From Myxococcus llanfairpwllgwyngyllgogerychwyrndrobwllllantysiliogogogochensis (lineage in GTDB: Bacteria > Myxococcota > Myxococcia > Myxococcales > Myxococcaceae): a DNA stretch of 63,957 nucleotides. The stretch is from NCBI RefSeq assembly GCF_006636215.1, contig NZ_VIFM01000037.1, positions 1 through 63,957 of the forward strand, written 5' to 3'. A program made the position numbers and the translations under genes. The notes below the pieces were generated by a model. It was not told where the DNA came from, searched no databases, and was given only the letters and a program-made list of their open reading frames with translations. Position 1 is the first letter of the stretch. Each line of letters opens with the position of its first letter. This document shows positions 44,396 through 53,771 of this stretch, piece after piece.

Positions 44396-46816
44396 ATGGA
44401 GACCTTCATCCAGGACCTGCGGTATGCGCTGCGCACGTTGGGCAAGAGCCCCGGCTTCACTCTGGTGGCGGTGCTGGCGCTCGCGCTGGGCATCGGCGCG
44501 AACAGCGCGGTGTTCAGCGTGGTGAACGGCGTGCTGCTCAGGCCTCCACCGTTCGCGGAGCCGGAGCGCCTGGTCCACGTCTGGGGCAACTACGCCAGGT
44601 CCGACCTGAAGGACATCTGGGTGTCGGTGCCCGAGTACCGGGACTACCTCACGATGCCCAAGTCCTTCTCGTCGGTGGGGGCCTATGTGGAGAGCGACAT
44701 CACGCTCACCGGAGGGGACGTGCCGGAGCGGCTCACCGTGATGTTCTCCACGGCCTCGCTGTTCCCCACCCTGGGCGTGGCTCCGGCGCTGGGCCGCACC
44801 TTCTCGCATGATGAGGAGACGCCAGGCCGGGAGCGCGTGCTGGTGCTGACGGACAAACTGTGGCGCACGCATTTCGCCAGGGACCCGCGGGTGCTGGGCC
44901 GAGTGCTGCAACTGGATGGCAACGCGTACACGGTGGTGGGGGTGCTGCCGCCCGGCGTGGAGTACCCGGCGGGCACGGACATGTACGCGCCCTTCGCGCC
45001 CACGCCCGCGCAGGCGGCCGAAGACGTGCGCGGCAACCACTACCTCAGCATGGTGGGACGGCTGAAGCCCGGCGTGACGCTGGAGGCGGCGAGGGCGGAC
45101 ATGGCGCGGGTGGGCCAGGAGATGGAGACCCTGTACGCGAGCAGCTACGGGGGCTACGGCTGGGCCATCAGCGTGAAGTCGCTGGAGGACGAGGTGGTGG
45201 GCCGGGTGCGCGGCACGCTCTGGCTGTTGCTGGGCGCGGTGGGCTTCGTGCTGCTGGTGGCGTGCGGCAGCGTGGCCAACCTCCTGCTGGCTCGGGCGGC
45301 GGCGAGGGGCCGCGAGGTGTCCATCCGCGCGGCGCTGGGCGCGGGGCGCGGCAGGTTGTTGGCGCAGTTCCTCACGGAGAGCTTCGCGCTGTCCGCGTTG
45401 GGCGGCGCGCTGGGCCTGCTGCTGGCCGTGTGGGGCACGGACGCGCTGGTGGCGATGGTGGGAGACGGGCTGCCTCGGGCGGAGAAGGTGGGGCTGGATG
45501 CGGCCTCCGTCTTCTTCACCTTGGGGGTGTCGCTGCTCACGGGCCTGGTCTTCGGGTTGGCGCCGGCGCTCCATGCGAGCCGTGCGGACCTGAGCGCGAC
45601 GATGCGCGAGGGCTCACGAGGAACGGAGGGACGCAACGCGGGCTGGCTGCGCTCGGGGCTGGTGGTGACGCAGGTGGCCCTGGCGTTGGTGTTGCTGGTG
45701 GGCGCGGGTCTCTTCCTCCGGAGCTTCCAGGCGCTGACCCAGGTGGAGGCGGGCTTCACTCCCGAGGGGGTGCTCACCGGTCAGCTCTCGCTGCCGGCCG
45801 CCCGGTATGCGAGGCCGGAGGACCAGCGGGCCTTCCAGCAGGAGCTGCTCCGCCGCGTGCAGGTGCTGCCCGGCGTGGAGTCCGCGGGGGTGACGAACAG
45901 GCTGCCTTTGGGTGGAAGGACGGACACCAGCTTCGACATCGAGGGGCGGATGCGGGCGCCGGGGGAGATATGGCCGGCGGTGGAGACGCGCTTCGCCAGC
46001 GCGGACTACCTGCGCACGCTGCGGGTGCGGCTGCGCGACGGGCGCATGCTCCAGGAGACGGATGGACCGGACGCGGCGGGGGCGCTGGTCATCAACCAGA
46101 CCTTCGCGAACCTCTACTGGCCGCGGGGCAACGCGCTGGGCCAGCGACTGAAGTTGCACCGGCCGGATGCGAAGTGGGCCACGGTGGTGGGCATCGTCGA
46201 CGACCTGCGCGAGTGGGGACTGGATACGCCCGCGCGTCCGACGGCGTACTACTCCGTGGCGCAGACTCCGCTCTCCAATCTCCACCTGGCGGTGCGGGCG
46301 AAGTCGGGCCACCCGGAGTCCTTGCGCACGGCCATCGAAGCGGAGGTGCTCGCGCTCGATGGCCAGTTGCCCTGGTTCAACGTGGCGTCCATGGTGCAGC
46401 GGGTGGATGAGTCCATCAGCTCTCGCAGGCTGACGGCGGTGCTGATGGGCTTGTTCGCGAGCACGGCGCTGTTGCTCGCGGCGCTCGGAATCTCGGGAGT
46501 CATCGGCTACGCGGTGGCGCGGCGCACGCGGGAGATGGGCATCCGCATGGCGCTGGGCGCGACGAAGTCGGATGTGCTGTCGCTGGTGCTGCGCCAGGGC
46601 TTGACGCTGGCGGGGTTGGGCGTGGGCCTGGGCCTGGTGTTGTCGCTGGTGCTGGCGCGGCTCTTGAGCACGCTGCTGTTCGGTGTGACGGCTTATGACC
46701 CGTGGACCTTCGTCGGTGTGGCCGCGTTGTTGAGCGGTGTGGCCCTGGGTGCGACGTGGCTGCCGGCGCACCGCGCGACGCGGGTGGACCCCATCATCGC
46801 CTTGAAGGCGGAGTAG
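44396..46816 (+). CDS. ADOP-type long ABC permease 2
   Basis: 806 residues, the same layout as permease 1: N-terminal [20 protein letters not shown], paired FtsX halves and ending [10 protein letters not shown]. By eye roughly four residues in five match permease 1, with long identical blocks (for example [23 protein letters not shown]). The 12-bp spacer before it equals the one before permease 3, so the cassette appears copied as a whole. No broken motif was seen. Confidence 0.88.
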   Translation: METFIQDLRYALRTLGKSPGFTLVAVLALALGIGANSAVFSVVNGVLLRPPPFAEPERLVHVWGNYARSDLKDIWVSVPEYRDYLTMPKSFSSVGAYVESDITLTGGDVPERLTVMFSTASLFPTLGVAPALGRTFSHDEETPGRERVLVLTDKLWRTHFARDPRVLGRVLQLDGNAYTVVGVLPPGVEYPAGTDMYAPFAPTPAQAAEDVRGNHYLSMVGRLKPGVTLEAARADMARVGQEMETLYASSYGGYGWAISVKSLEDEVVGRVRGTLWLLLGAVGFVLLVACGSVANLLLARAAARGREVSIRAALGAGRGRLLAQFLTESFALSALGGALGLLLAVWGTDALVAMVGDGLPRAEKVGLDAASVFFTLGVSLLTGLVFGLAPALHASRADLSATMREGSRGTEGRNAGWLRSGLVVTQVALALVLLVGAGLFLRSFQALTQVEAGFTPEGVLTGQLSLPAARYARPEDQRAFQQELLRRVQVLPGVESAGVTNRLPLGGRTDTSFDIEGRMRAPGEIWPAVETRFASADYLRTLRVRLRDGRMLQETDGPDAAGALVINQTFANLYWPRGNALGQRLKLHRPDAKWATVVGIVDDLREWGLDTPARPTAYYSVAQTPLSNLHLAVRAKSGHPESLRTAIEAEVLALDGQLPWFNVASMVQRVDESISSRRLTAVLMGLFASTALLLAALGISGVIGYAVARRTREMGIRMALGATKSDVLSLVLRQGLTLAGLGVGLGLVLSLVLARLLSTLLFGVTAYDPWTFVGVAALLSGVALGATWLPAHRATRVDPIIALKAE

Positions 46817-46828
46817 GAGCGCGCGTCG

Positions 46829-49180
46829 ATGGAGACCCTCGTTCAAGACCTGCGGTACGCGCTGCGCACGCTGGGCAAGAGCCCCGGCTTCACGTTGGTG
46901 GCGGTGCTGGCGTTGGCGCTGGGCATCGGCGCCAACAGCGCGGTGTTCAGCGTGGTGAACGGCGTGCTGCTCACTCCACCGCCCCTCGCGGAGCCGGAGC
47001 GCCTGGTCACCGTGTCCAACGACATCCAGGCGGTGGGCCTGGAGGGCATCTCCATCTCGACGCCCGAGTACCAGGACTTCCGCACGCTGCCGCGAGTCTT
47101 CAGCTCGGTGGCCGCCTACAACTGGCGGGACATGACGCTGACCGGAGGCGGCGCCGCGCAGCGCTTCGCCGTGGTGCAGGGCACCGCCACGTTGCTCCCC
47201 ACGCTCGGCGTGACGCCGATGCTCGGCCGGAACTTCACCGAGGCGGAAGCCTCTCTGGGTGGGGAGAAGGTCGTGGTGTTGACGCACAAGGTGTGGCGCG
47301 CGCACTTCGCGGAGGACCCCGGCGTGCTGGGCAAGACGATGCAGCTCGACGGCAAGCCCTACACGGTGGTGGGCGTGCTGCCCCGCGGCGTGGTGCACCC
47401 GGAGCGCGCCGACCTCTACGTGCCCTTCGTGCCGCTGCCGGAGCATGTCTCGGAGCGCACCACGCGCTACCTCTTCTGCCTGGCGCGGATGAAGCCGGGC
47501 GTGACGCTGGAGCAGGCGCGCGCGGACATGGCTCGGGTCGCCCTCGACATGCAGGCGGTGGAGTCCCGCTACCAGGGGATTGGCTGGTCCATCCGCGTCA
47601 CCTCGTTGGAGGACAAGCTGGTGGGCGACGTGCGCGGCACGCTGTGGCTGTTGCTGGGCGCGGTGGGCTGCGTGCTGCTGGTGGCGTGCAGCAGCGTGGC
47701 GAATCTGCTCCTGGCTCGTGCGGCGGCGCGTGAGCGCGAGGTGTCCATCCGCGCGGCGCTGGGCGCGAGCCGTGGCCGGCTGGTGACGCAGTTCCTCACG
47801 GAGAGCCTCGTGTTGTCCCTGGCGGGTGGCGCGCTGGGGTTGCTCCTGGCGATGTGGGGCACGGATGCGCTCCTGGCCTTCATGGGAGACGGACTGCCGC
47901 GCATGGCGCACGTGAAGCTGGATGTGACGTCGGTGTGCTTCACGATGGGCGTCTCCGTCCTCACGGGCCTGGTGTTCGGACTGGTGCCGGCGCTCCAGGC
48001 GAGTCGCGCGGACCTGAATGCGACGATGCGCGAGGGCTCGCGAGGCTCGGAGAGTGGTCGTTCGGGCCGGCTGCGCTCGGGGCTGGTGGTGGCGCAGGTG
48101 GCCTTCGCGCTGGTGCTGCTGGTGGGGGCGGGCCTGTTCGTGAAGAGCCTGCTCGCGTTGCGCGGCGTCGACGCGGGCTTCAAGCCCGAGGGTGTGCTCA
48201 CCGGTAGGCTCGCGCTGCCTGAGGCGCGCTTCGCGGAGCCCGCCCGCAAGCTGGCCTTCCAGCGCGAGCTGCTGGAGCGCCTGGAGGCCTTGCCGGGCGT
48301 GGAGTCCGTGGGGCTCACCAACATGCTGCCCCTGGGTGGCATCTCCACGAGCGGCCTCGAGTTCGAGAGCCGGCCGGAGGTGCAGGGCGAGCTGCTGCCC
48401 GCGGTGGATTTCCGGCTGGCGAGCCCGGGATACCTGAGCACGCTGGGGGTGAAGCTGCTTCAGGGCCGCCTGCACCAGGGCATCGGCGAGGTGGGCGCGG
48501 TGCCGGAGGTCGTCATCAACAAGCGCTTCGCGGACGTGTACTGGCCCCAGGGCAACGCGCTGGGACAGCGGCTGTCAATCGAGCCGAGGAAGCAGTGGGC
48601 GACGGTGGTGGGCATCGTGGACGACCTGCGCGAGTGGGGGCTGTCCTCGCCCGCGCGGCCCGCGGCCTACTGGTCGCTGCCGACGTCGCCCGCGTCGTAC
48701 CTGGGCCTCGTGGTCCGGGTGAAGGCGGGGGAGCCGGAGGCGCTGCGCGCGTCCATCGAGGCGGAGCTGCGCGCGGTGGACGCGGACGTGCCGCTGTTCG
48801 GCGTGGCGCCGCTGGCGCGACTGGTGGATGAGTCCATCAGCTCCAGCAGCCTGTCCGCCCTGTTGATGGGACTGTTCGCCGGCACGGCGCTGTTGCTGGC
48901 GGCGCTGGGCATCGCTGGCGTCGTGGGCTACTCGGTGGCGCGGCGCACGCGGGAGATGGGCATCCGCATGGCGCTGGGCGCGGCCAGCTCCGACGTGTTG
49001 GTGATGTCGCTGGGCCTGGCCCACCTCTTGGGCAGCATGCTGTACGGCGTGACGGCGTATGACCCGTGGACCTTCACCGCGGTGGCGGCGCTCCTGGGCG
49101 GCGTGACGCTCCTGGCGACGTGGCTGCCGGCGCGGCGGGCTTCTCGCGTGGACCCCATCGTTTCCTTGCGCTCCGAGTGA
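46829..49180 (+). CDS. ADOP-type long ABC permease 3, shortened
   Basis: 783 residues, 23 fewer than its neighbours. The first half is intact. In the second half, the segment from SDVL to [10 protein letters not shown] is 19 residues shorter than in permeases 1 and 2: the stretch that forms a membrane helix (RQG...LAGLG...LGLVL) is replaced by [11 protein letters not shown]. Reading frame is kept. A lost helix would change the topology of the last FtsX half. The product may still pair with ATPase B, which follows immediately. Confidence 0.85.
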   Translation: METLVQDLRYALRTLGKSPGFTLVAVLALALGIGANSAVFSVVNGVLLTPPPLAEPERLVTVSNDIQAVGLEGISISTPEYQDFRTLPRVFSSVAAYNWRDMTLTGGGAAQRFAVVQGTATLLPTLGVTPMLGRNFTEAEASLGGEKVVVLTHKVWRAHFAEDPGVLGKTMQLDGKPYTVVGVLPRGVVHPERADLYVPFVPLPEHVSERTTRYLFCLARMKPGVTLEQARADMARVALDMQAVESRYQGIGWSIRVTSLEDKLVGDVRGTLWLLLGAVGCVLLVACSSVANLLLARAAAREREVSIRAALGASRGRLVTQFLTESLVLSLAGGALGLLLAMWGTDALLAFMGDGLPRMAHVKLDVTSVCFTMGVSVLTGLVFGLVPALQASRADLNATMREGSRGSESGRSGRLRSGLVVAQVAFALVLLVGAGLFVKSLLALRGVDAGFKPEGVLTGRLALPEARFAEPARKLAFQRELLERLEALPGVESVGLTNMLPLGGISTSGLEFESRPEVQGELLPAVDFRLASPGYLSTLGVKLLQGRLHQGIGEVGAVPEVVINKRFADVYWPQGNALGQRLSIEPRKQWATVVGIVDDLREWGLSSPARPAAYWSLPTSPASYLGLVVRVKAGEPEALRASIEAELRAVDADVPLFGVAPLARLVDESISSSSLSALLMGLFAGTALLLAALGIAGVVGYSVARRTREMGIRMALGAASSDVLVMSLGLAHLLGSMLYGVTAYDPWTFTAVAALLGGVTLLATWLPARRASRVDPIVSLRSE

Positions 49181-49197
49181 GCACGAAAGCACCTCTC

Positions 49198-49875
49198 ATG
49201 TCCTCACCTCTCATCTCACTGCGTCAGGTCGAAAAGTCCTACCCGTTGGCGGGGGGCCGCACCTGGGTGCTGCGCAACATCGACCTGGACATCCAGCCCG
49301 GCGAGTTCGTCACCCTGATGGGCCCGTCCGGCGCGGGCAAGTCCACGCTGCTGGCCGTGCTCGGCATGCTCGATGCCGAGTGGAAGGGCGAGTACGTCCT
49401 GGACGGGCAGGCCGTGCACGCGATGAAGCCGAAGGAGCGGGGCGAGTTGTCCCGGCGCACCATCGGCTTCGTCTTCCAGCAGTACCACCTGCTGGACAAC
49501 CTGACGGTGGCGGAGAACCTGGAGGTGCCGCTGTCCTACCGCAACCTCAAGCGCGGTGAGCGCGAGGCGCTGGTGGGCGACATGCTGGACCGCTTCCAAC
49601 TGGTGGGGAAGAAGGACCTGTTCCCCGCGCAGCTCTCCGGCGGACAGCAGCAGTTGGTGGGAATCGCCCGGGCGCTCATCGCCACGCCGAAAATCCTGCT
49701 GGCGGACGAGCCGACGGGCAACCTCCACTCGCAGCAGGCGAAGCACATCATGGAGGTGTTCCAGACGCTCAACAAGGCGGGCACCACCATCATCCAGGTG
49801 ACGCACTCGGAGGCCAACGCGGCCTTCGGCCACCGCATCATCCAGTTGGCGGACGGCTGGCTCCAGAAGACCTGA
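49198..49875 (+). CDS. ABC-transporter ATPase B, MacB/LolD-like, atypical D-loop
   Basis: 225 residues. Walker A GPSGAGKST (42-50), Q-loop FVFQQYHLLDN, signature LSGGQQQ then LV where RV is usual, Walker B ILLADEP and switch histidine VTHSEA. The D-loop Asp of GNLDS is His177 here (GNLHSQQ). This Asp normally contacts the partner nucleotide site, so ATP turnover or dimer geometry may be altered. It follows permease 3 and precedes permease 4. A GTG at 49177, overlapping permease 3's stop, is an alternative start. Confidence 0.88.
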   Translation: MSSPLISLRQVEKSYPLAGGRTWVLRNIDLDIQPGEFVTLMGPSGAGKSTLLAVLGMLDAEWKGEYVLDGQAVHAMKPKERGELSRRTIGFVFQQYHLLDNLTVAENLEVPLSYRNLKRGEREALVGDMLDRFQLVGKKDLFPAQLSGGQQQLVGIARALIATPKILLADEPTGNLHSQQAKHIMEVFQTLNKAGTTIIQVTHSEANAAFGHRIIQLADGWLQKT

Positions 49876-49893
49876 GCAGGGCACGAGGCCACC

Positions 49894-52299
49894 ATGCTGA
49901 GCGATGTGTCGATGGATGTGCGGTACACCCTGCGGACGATGCGCCAGTCGCCTGTCTTCACCCTGGCGGCGGTGCTGGTGCTGACGCTGGGCATCGGGGT
50001 GACGACGGCGCTGTTCAGCGTGGTGGACGCGGTGCTGCTGCGTCCGCTGCCGTTTCCGGAGCCGGACCGGCTGGTGGTGATGTCCACCGATAAGCCCGGG
50101 AAGCTGCTGGCGCGCTACAGCCTGCCCAACTACGAGGACGTCGCGCGGCTCTCCACGCGGCTGCGCTCGATGACCGCGTACGGCCAACGGTTGATGAACC
50201 TCACCGGCGAAGGGGACGCCGAGCAGCTTCGCGGCGCGGTGGTGGTGGGGGACTTCTTCGGGGCGTTCGGCATGAAGCCGATGCTGGGGAGGACCTTCGC
50301 GCCCGAGGAGCGCGACGCGCGGCTGGCCGTCATCTCGCACTCGCGCTGGATGAAGGAGGGCGGCGGCGAGGGCGTGCTGGGCCGCACGCTGACCCTGGGC
50401 GGTCAGCCCTACACGGTGATTGGGGTGATGCCGCCGTCCTTCGACGTGCCCGCCCACACCACCGAGGTCTGGGTGCCCTTCGACAGCCTTCCCGGCGCGG
50501 CCACGTCGGAGGAGCGCACCGAGCGGGGCTTCCGCTCCTTCGCCGTCGCGGCGAGGCTTGTTCCAGGCGCGACGCTCGAGTCGGTCCGCCACGAGCTGAA
50601 GAGCCTGAACGAGGAGCTCCTCTCACGGGACGACGCCACCCTGAAGCTGGGGGTGGCCCGCTACGCCGACTCCCTCACCCAGGACGTCAGCCTGCTCCTG
50701 TGGGTGCTGCTGGGCGCGGTGTCCCTGGTGTTGCTGCTGGCGGCGGCCAACGTGGCGCACCTGCAGCTCGCGCGGGCGGCGGCGCGGCAGCGTGAGCTGG
50801 GCATTCGCGTGGCGCTCGGTGCCAGGCGCGGCCGGCTGGTGCGCCAGCTCCTCACGGAGAGCGTGCTGCTGGCGCTGCTGGGCGGCGTGGGCGGCGTGCT
50901 GCTGGCGCTGTGGGCCACCGATTTGTTGATGATGCTGGGGGCCAACACACTGCCCCGGGCGGGCGAGGTGGTGGTGCATGGCCGCGTGTTGCTCTTCGCG
51001 TTGGCGGTGACGCTGACGACGGGGGTGGGCGTGGGGCTGGTGCCGGCGCTCCAGCGCTCGCAGCTCTCGCCAGCGACGGTGCTGGGGCGCGGGGCGACGG
51101 AGAAGTCACGAGGCCGCACGCACGCGGTGCTGGTGGTGGCGGAGGTGGCGCTCGCGCTGATGCTCGTCACCGGGGCGGGGCTGATGCTGAAGAGCTTCTG
51201 GCGGATGTACCAGGCCGACCCGGGCCTGGACCCCGTGGGCGTCTTCGTGGCCCGACTGGCGCTGCCGCAGAGCCGCTATGACACGCCGGAGCGGACGGAA
51301 GCCTTCCACCGGGAGCTGACGGCGCGGCTCGCCGCGCGTCCGGAGGTCGCTGGCGTGGGCGTGGGCGGCAGCCTCCCGGCGGGCGGTTCCCTCTCGCGCT
51401 CGGGCTACTGGAAGGAGGGAACCGAGGACCCGCCGGTGCGGCCCGACGCGCTCATCAACGTCACCACGCCGGGCTTCCTGGAGGCGCTGCGCGTGCCGCT
51501 GCTCGCGGGACGCCTGCTCACGGAGTCGGACGGAGCGAACGCGCCACGGGTCATGGTGGTGAGCGAGCGCTTCGCGCGCGAGGTCTTCGCCGGCGAGGAC
51601 GCGCTGGGCCGCCGCGTCTCCTTCGGTGGCGACGACGCGGAGGGCAACCCGCTGTGGACGACGGTGGTGGGCGTGGTGGCGGACGTGGCGTACGCGGGCG
51701 TGGAAGTGGGGCACGAGCCCACCGCGTACGTCCCCATGGCGCAGGAGCCGACGACGGACGGGCAGCTCGCGGTGCGGGCGGCGCCGGGCCTGGACCCGAG
51801 GAAGCTGGAGTCGGTGGTGCGCGAGGAGCTGCGCGCGGTGGACTCCATGGTGGCGCTCGCGCGTGTGGGCACGCTGGAGGACCGGCTGTCCTCGGACCTG
51901 GGGCAGCCGCGCTTCCGGGCGGTGTTGCTGGGGGCCTTTGGTTTGCTGGCGCTGGTGCTGGCCGCGGTGGGCATCTACGGCGTGATGTCCTACTCGGTGT
52001 CACAGCGCGAACACGAGATGAGCGTGCGCATGGCGCTGGGCGCACGCGCGGCGGATGTCCTGAGACTGGTGGTGGGACAGGCGCTGCGGCGAGTGGGGCT
52101 GGGGTTGGTGCTGGGCCTGCTCGGGGCGCTGGCGGCCCACCGCATCATGGAAGGTCTGCTCTACGGGATGGGGGCGCTGGATGTTTCGGTCTTGGCTTCT
52201 GTCTCGCTGCTGCTATTGGGCACGGCCTGGCTGGCGAGCTGGCTGCCGGCGCGCAAGGCCGCCAACGCGGACCCCGCCGCCGTCTTGCGTCGCGGCTGA
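49894..52299 (+). CDS. ADOP-type long ABC permease 4, divergent
   Basis: 801 residues, the same two-half architecture. The opening DVRYTLRTMRQSPVFTLAAVLVLTLGIGVTTALFSVVDAVLLRPLPFPEPDRL differs clearly from permeases 1-3 (core LGIGVTTALFSV), and it ends SWLPARKAANADPAAVLRRG. It is the natural partner of ATPase B because it follows it by 18 bp. An independent ancestry within the operon rather than a recent copy is inferred. Confidence 0.88.
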   Translation: MLSDVSMDVRYTLRTMRQSPVFTLAAVLVLTLGIGVTTALFSVVDAVLLRPLPFPEPDRLVVMSTDKPGKLLARYSLPNYEDVARLSTRLRSMTAYGQRLMNLTGEGDAEQLRGAVVVGDFFGAFGMKPMLGRTFAPEERDARLAVISHSRWMKEGGGEGVLGRTLTLGGQPYTVIGVMPPSFDVPAHTTEVWVPFDSLPGAATSEERTERGFRSFAVAARLVPGATLESVRHELKSLNEELLSRDDATLKLGVARYADSLTQDVSLLLWVLLGAVSLVLLLAAANVAHLQLARAAARQRELGIRVALGARRGRLVRQLLTESVLLALLGGVGGVLLALWATDLLMMLGANTLPRAGEVVVHGRVLLFALAVTLTTGVGVGLVPALQRSQLSPATVLGRGATEKSRGRTHAVLVVAEVALALMLVTGAGLMLKSFWRMYQADPGLDPVGVFVARLALPQSRYDTPERTEAFHRELTARLAARPEVAGVGVGGSLPAGGSLSRSGYWKEGTEDPPVRPDALINVTTPGFLEALRVPLLAGRLLTESDGANAPRVMVVSERFAREVFAGEDALGRRVSFGGDDAEGNPLWTTVVGVVADVAYAGVEVGHEPTAYVPMAQEPTTDGQLAVRAAPGLDPRKLESVVREELRAVDSMVALARVGTLEDRLSSDLGQPRFRAVLLGAFGLLALVLAAVGIYGVMSYSVSQREHEMSVRMALGARAADVLRLVVGQALRRVGLGLVLGLLGALAAHRIMEGLLYGMGALDVSVLASVSLLLLGTAWLASWLPARKAANADPAAVLRRG

Positions 52300-52331
52300 G
52301 CCTCTTTGTTTCTGGCACTCTTTCTTCCTGG

Positions 52332-53771
52332 ATGTTCCCCGTGTCCGAACCCCTCCCTGTCTCCGTCGTCACCCCTGTCTCCGCTCCCATCGCCACGCGT
52401 CCCTCGCGCATCCTCATCGCGGATGACCAGGCCGACGTGCTGGAGGCCCTGCGCCTGCTGTTGAAGCGGGACGGGCACACCATCGTCACCGCGCAGTCGC
52501 CCGCTGGAGCGCTCGCCACGCTGGAAGCCGAGGACGTGGACCTGGTGCTGATGGACCTGAACTACGCGCGGGACACCACGTCCGGGCGAGAGGGCATGGA
52601 CCTGCTTGGCCGCATCCGCGCGCAGGACGCGGCGTTGCCCGTCGTGGTGATGACGGCGTGGAGCAGCGTGGAGGGCGCGGTGGAGGCGATGCGTGGTGGC
52701 GCGCGCGACTACGTGCAGAAGCCGTGGGACAACACGCGCCTGCTCGCCACGCTGCGCACGCAGTTGGAGCTGGGCCGGGCGCTCAAGCGCAGCCGCCGGC
52801 TGGAAGAGGAGAACCAGCACCTGCGGCGCGGCCAGGGCGGCCTGCCCACCATGGTGTCCGAGTCGCGCGCCATGTTGCCGGTGCGCCGGATGATTGAGCG
52901 CGTGGCGCCGTCTGGGGCCAACGTGCTGGTGACGGGTGAGCACGGCACGGGCAAGGAAGTGGTGGCCAGGCTGCTGCACGCGTCCTCCACGCGCGCGGAC
53001 CGGGCCTTCGTGGCCGTCAACTCGGGAGGACTCTCCGAGGGTGTCTTCGAGAGCGAGCTCTTCGGCCATGTGAAGGGCGCCTTCACCGACGCGAAGGCGG
53101 ACCGCATCGGCTGCTTCGAGCTGGCGGATGGCGGCACGCTGTTCCTGGATGAGATTGGGAACATGCCGTTGTCGCAGCAGGCGAAGCTCTTGCGCGTGCT
53201 CCAGACAGGGGAGTTGCACCCGGTGGGCTCGTCGAAGACGCGGCGCGTGGATGTGCGGGTGGTGAGCGCCACCAACGTGGACCTGGCCAAGGCGGTGGCC
53301 GAGGGCCGCTTCCGCGAGGACCTGCTGTACCGCCTCAACACGGTGGAGGTGCCGTTGCCGCCGCTGCGTGAGCGCCGCGAGGACATCCCGCTGTTGGCGT
53401 CGCACTTCCTGGCCGAGCACGGCAAGCGCTACGGGCGCAACGCGGCGCGGCTGACGCCTGGGGCGCTGGAGGCGCTCCTGGCCTACCCGTGGCCGGGCAA
53501 CGTGCGCGAGCTGGAGCACGCGGTGGAGCGCTCGCTGCTGATGGCGGTGGGGGACGATGTGTCCGCGGAGGACCTGCTCTTGCGCCGGGCGGGTCGCGAG
53601 GGCCTGTCGCGGCTGGAGGAGATGACGCTGGAAGAGGTGGAGCGCTACCTCATCGAGCGCGCGTTGGCGCGGCATGAGGGCAACGTGAGCGAGGCGGCGA
53701 AGGGACTGGGCCTGTCGCGCAGCGCGCTGTACCGTCGGCTCCAGTACTACGGAATCAAGGGAGCCCGGTGA
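52332..53771 (+). CDS. NtrC-type response regulator, sigma-54 enhancer-binding protein
   Basis: 479 residues. Receiver: Asp31/Asp32, phospho-acceptor Asp75, Thr108, Lys130. AAA+ sigma-54 activator: Walker A GEHGTGKE (202-209), loop GAFTDA (249-254, normally GAFTGA), Walker B FLDEIGN (271-277), arginine-rich R-finger region RFREDLLYRL. A Fis-type helix-turn-helix ends at SRSALYRRL. It activates sigma-54 promoters, likely the one at 39835, after phosphorylation by the kinase 4 bp downstream. ATG at 52332; a GTG at 52341 is possible. Confidence 0.92.
   Translation: MFPVSEPLPVSVVTPVSAPIATRPSRILIADDQADVLEALRLLLKRDGHTIVTAQSPAGALATLEAEDVDLVLMDLNYARDTTSGREGMDLLGRIRAQDAALPVVVMTAWSSVEGAVEAMRGGARDYVQKPWDNTRLLATLRTQLELGRALKRSRRLEEENQHLRRGQGGLPTMVSESRAMLPVRRMIERVAPSGANVLVTGEHGTGKEVVARLLHASSTRADRAFVAVNSGGLSEGVFESELFGHVKGAFTDAKADRIGCFELADGGTLFLDEIGNMPLSQQAKLLRVLQTGELHPVGSSKTRRVDVRVVSATNVDLAKAVAEGRFREDLLYRLNTVEVPLPPLRERREDIPLLASHFLAEHGKRYGRNAARLTPGALEALLAYPWPGNVRELEHAVERSLLMAVGDDVSAEDLLLRRAGREGLSRLEEMTLEEVERYLIERALARHEGNVSEAAKGLGLSRSALYRRLQYYGIKGAR

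Noticed and set aside
39864..52299. Calling the transporter a LolCDE lipoprotein exporter
   Set aside because: The permeases are 800-residue double FtsX fusions with a MacA-like adaptor, unlike LolC/LolE, which have no adaptor.
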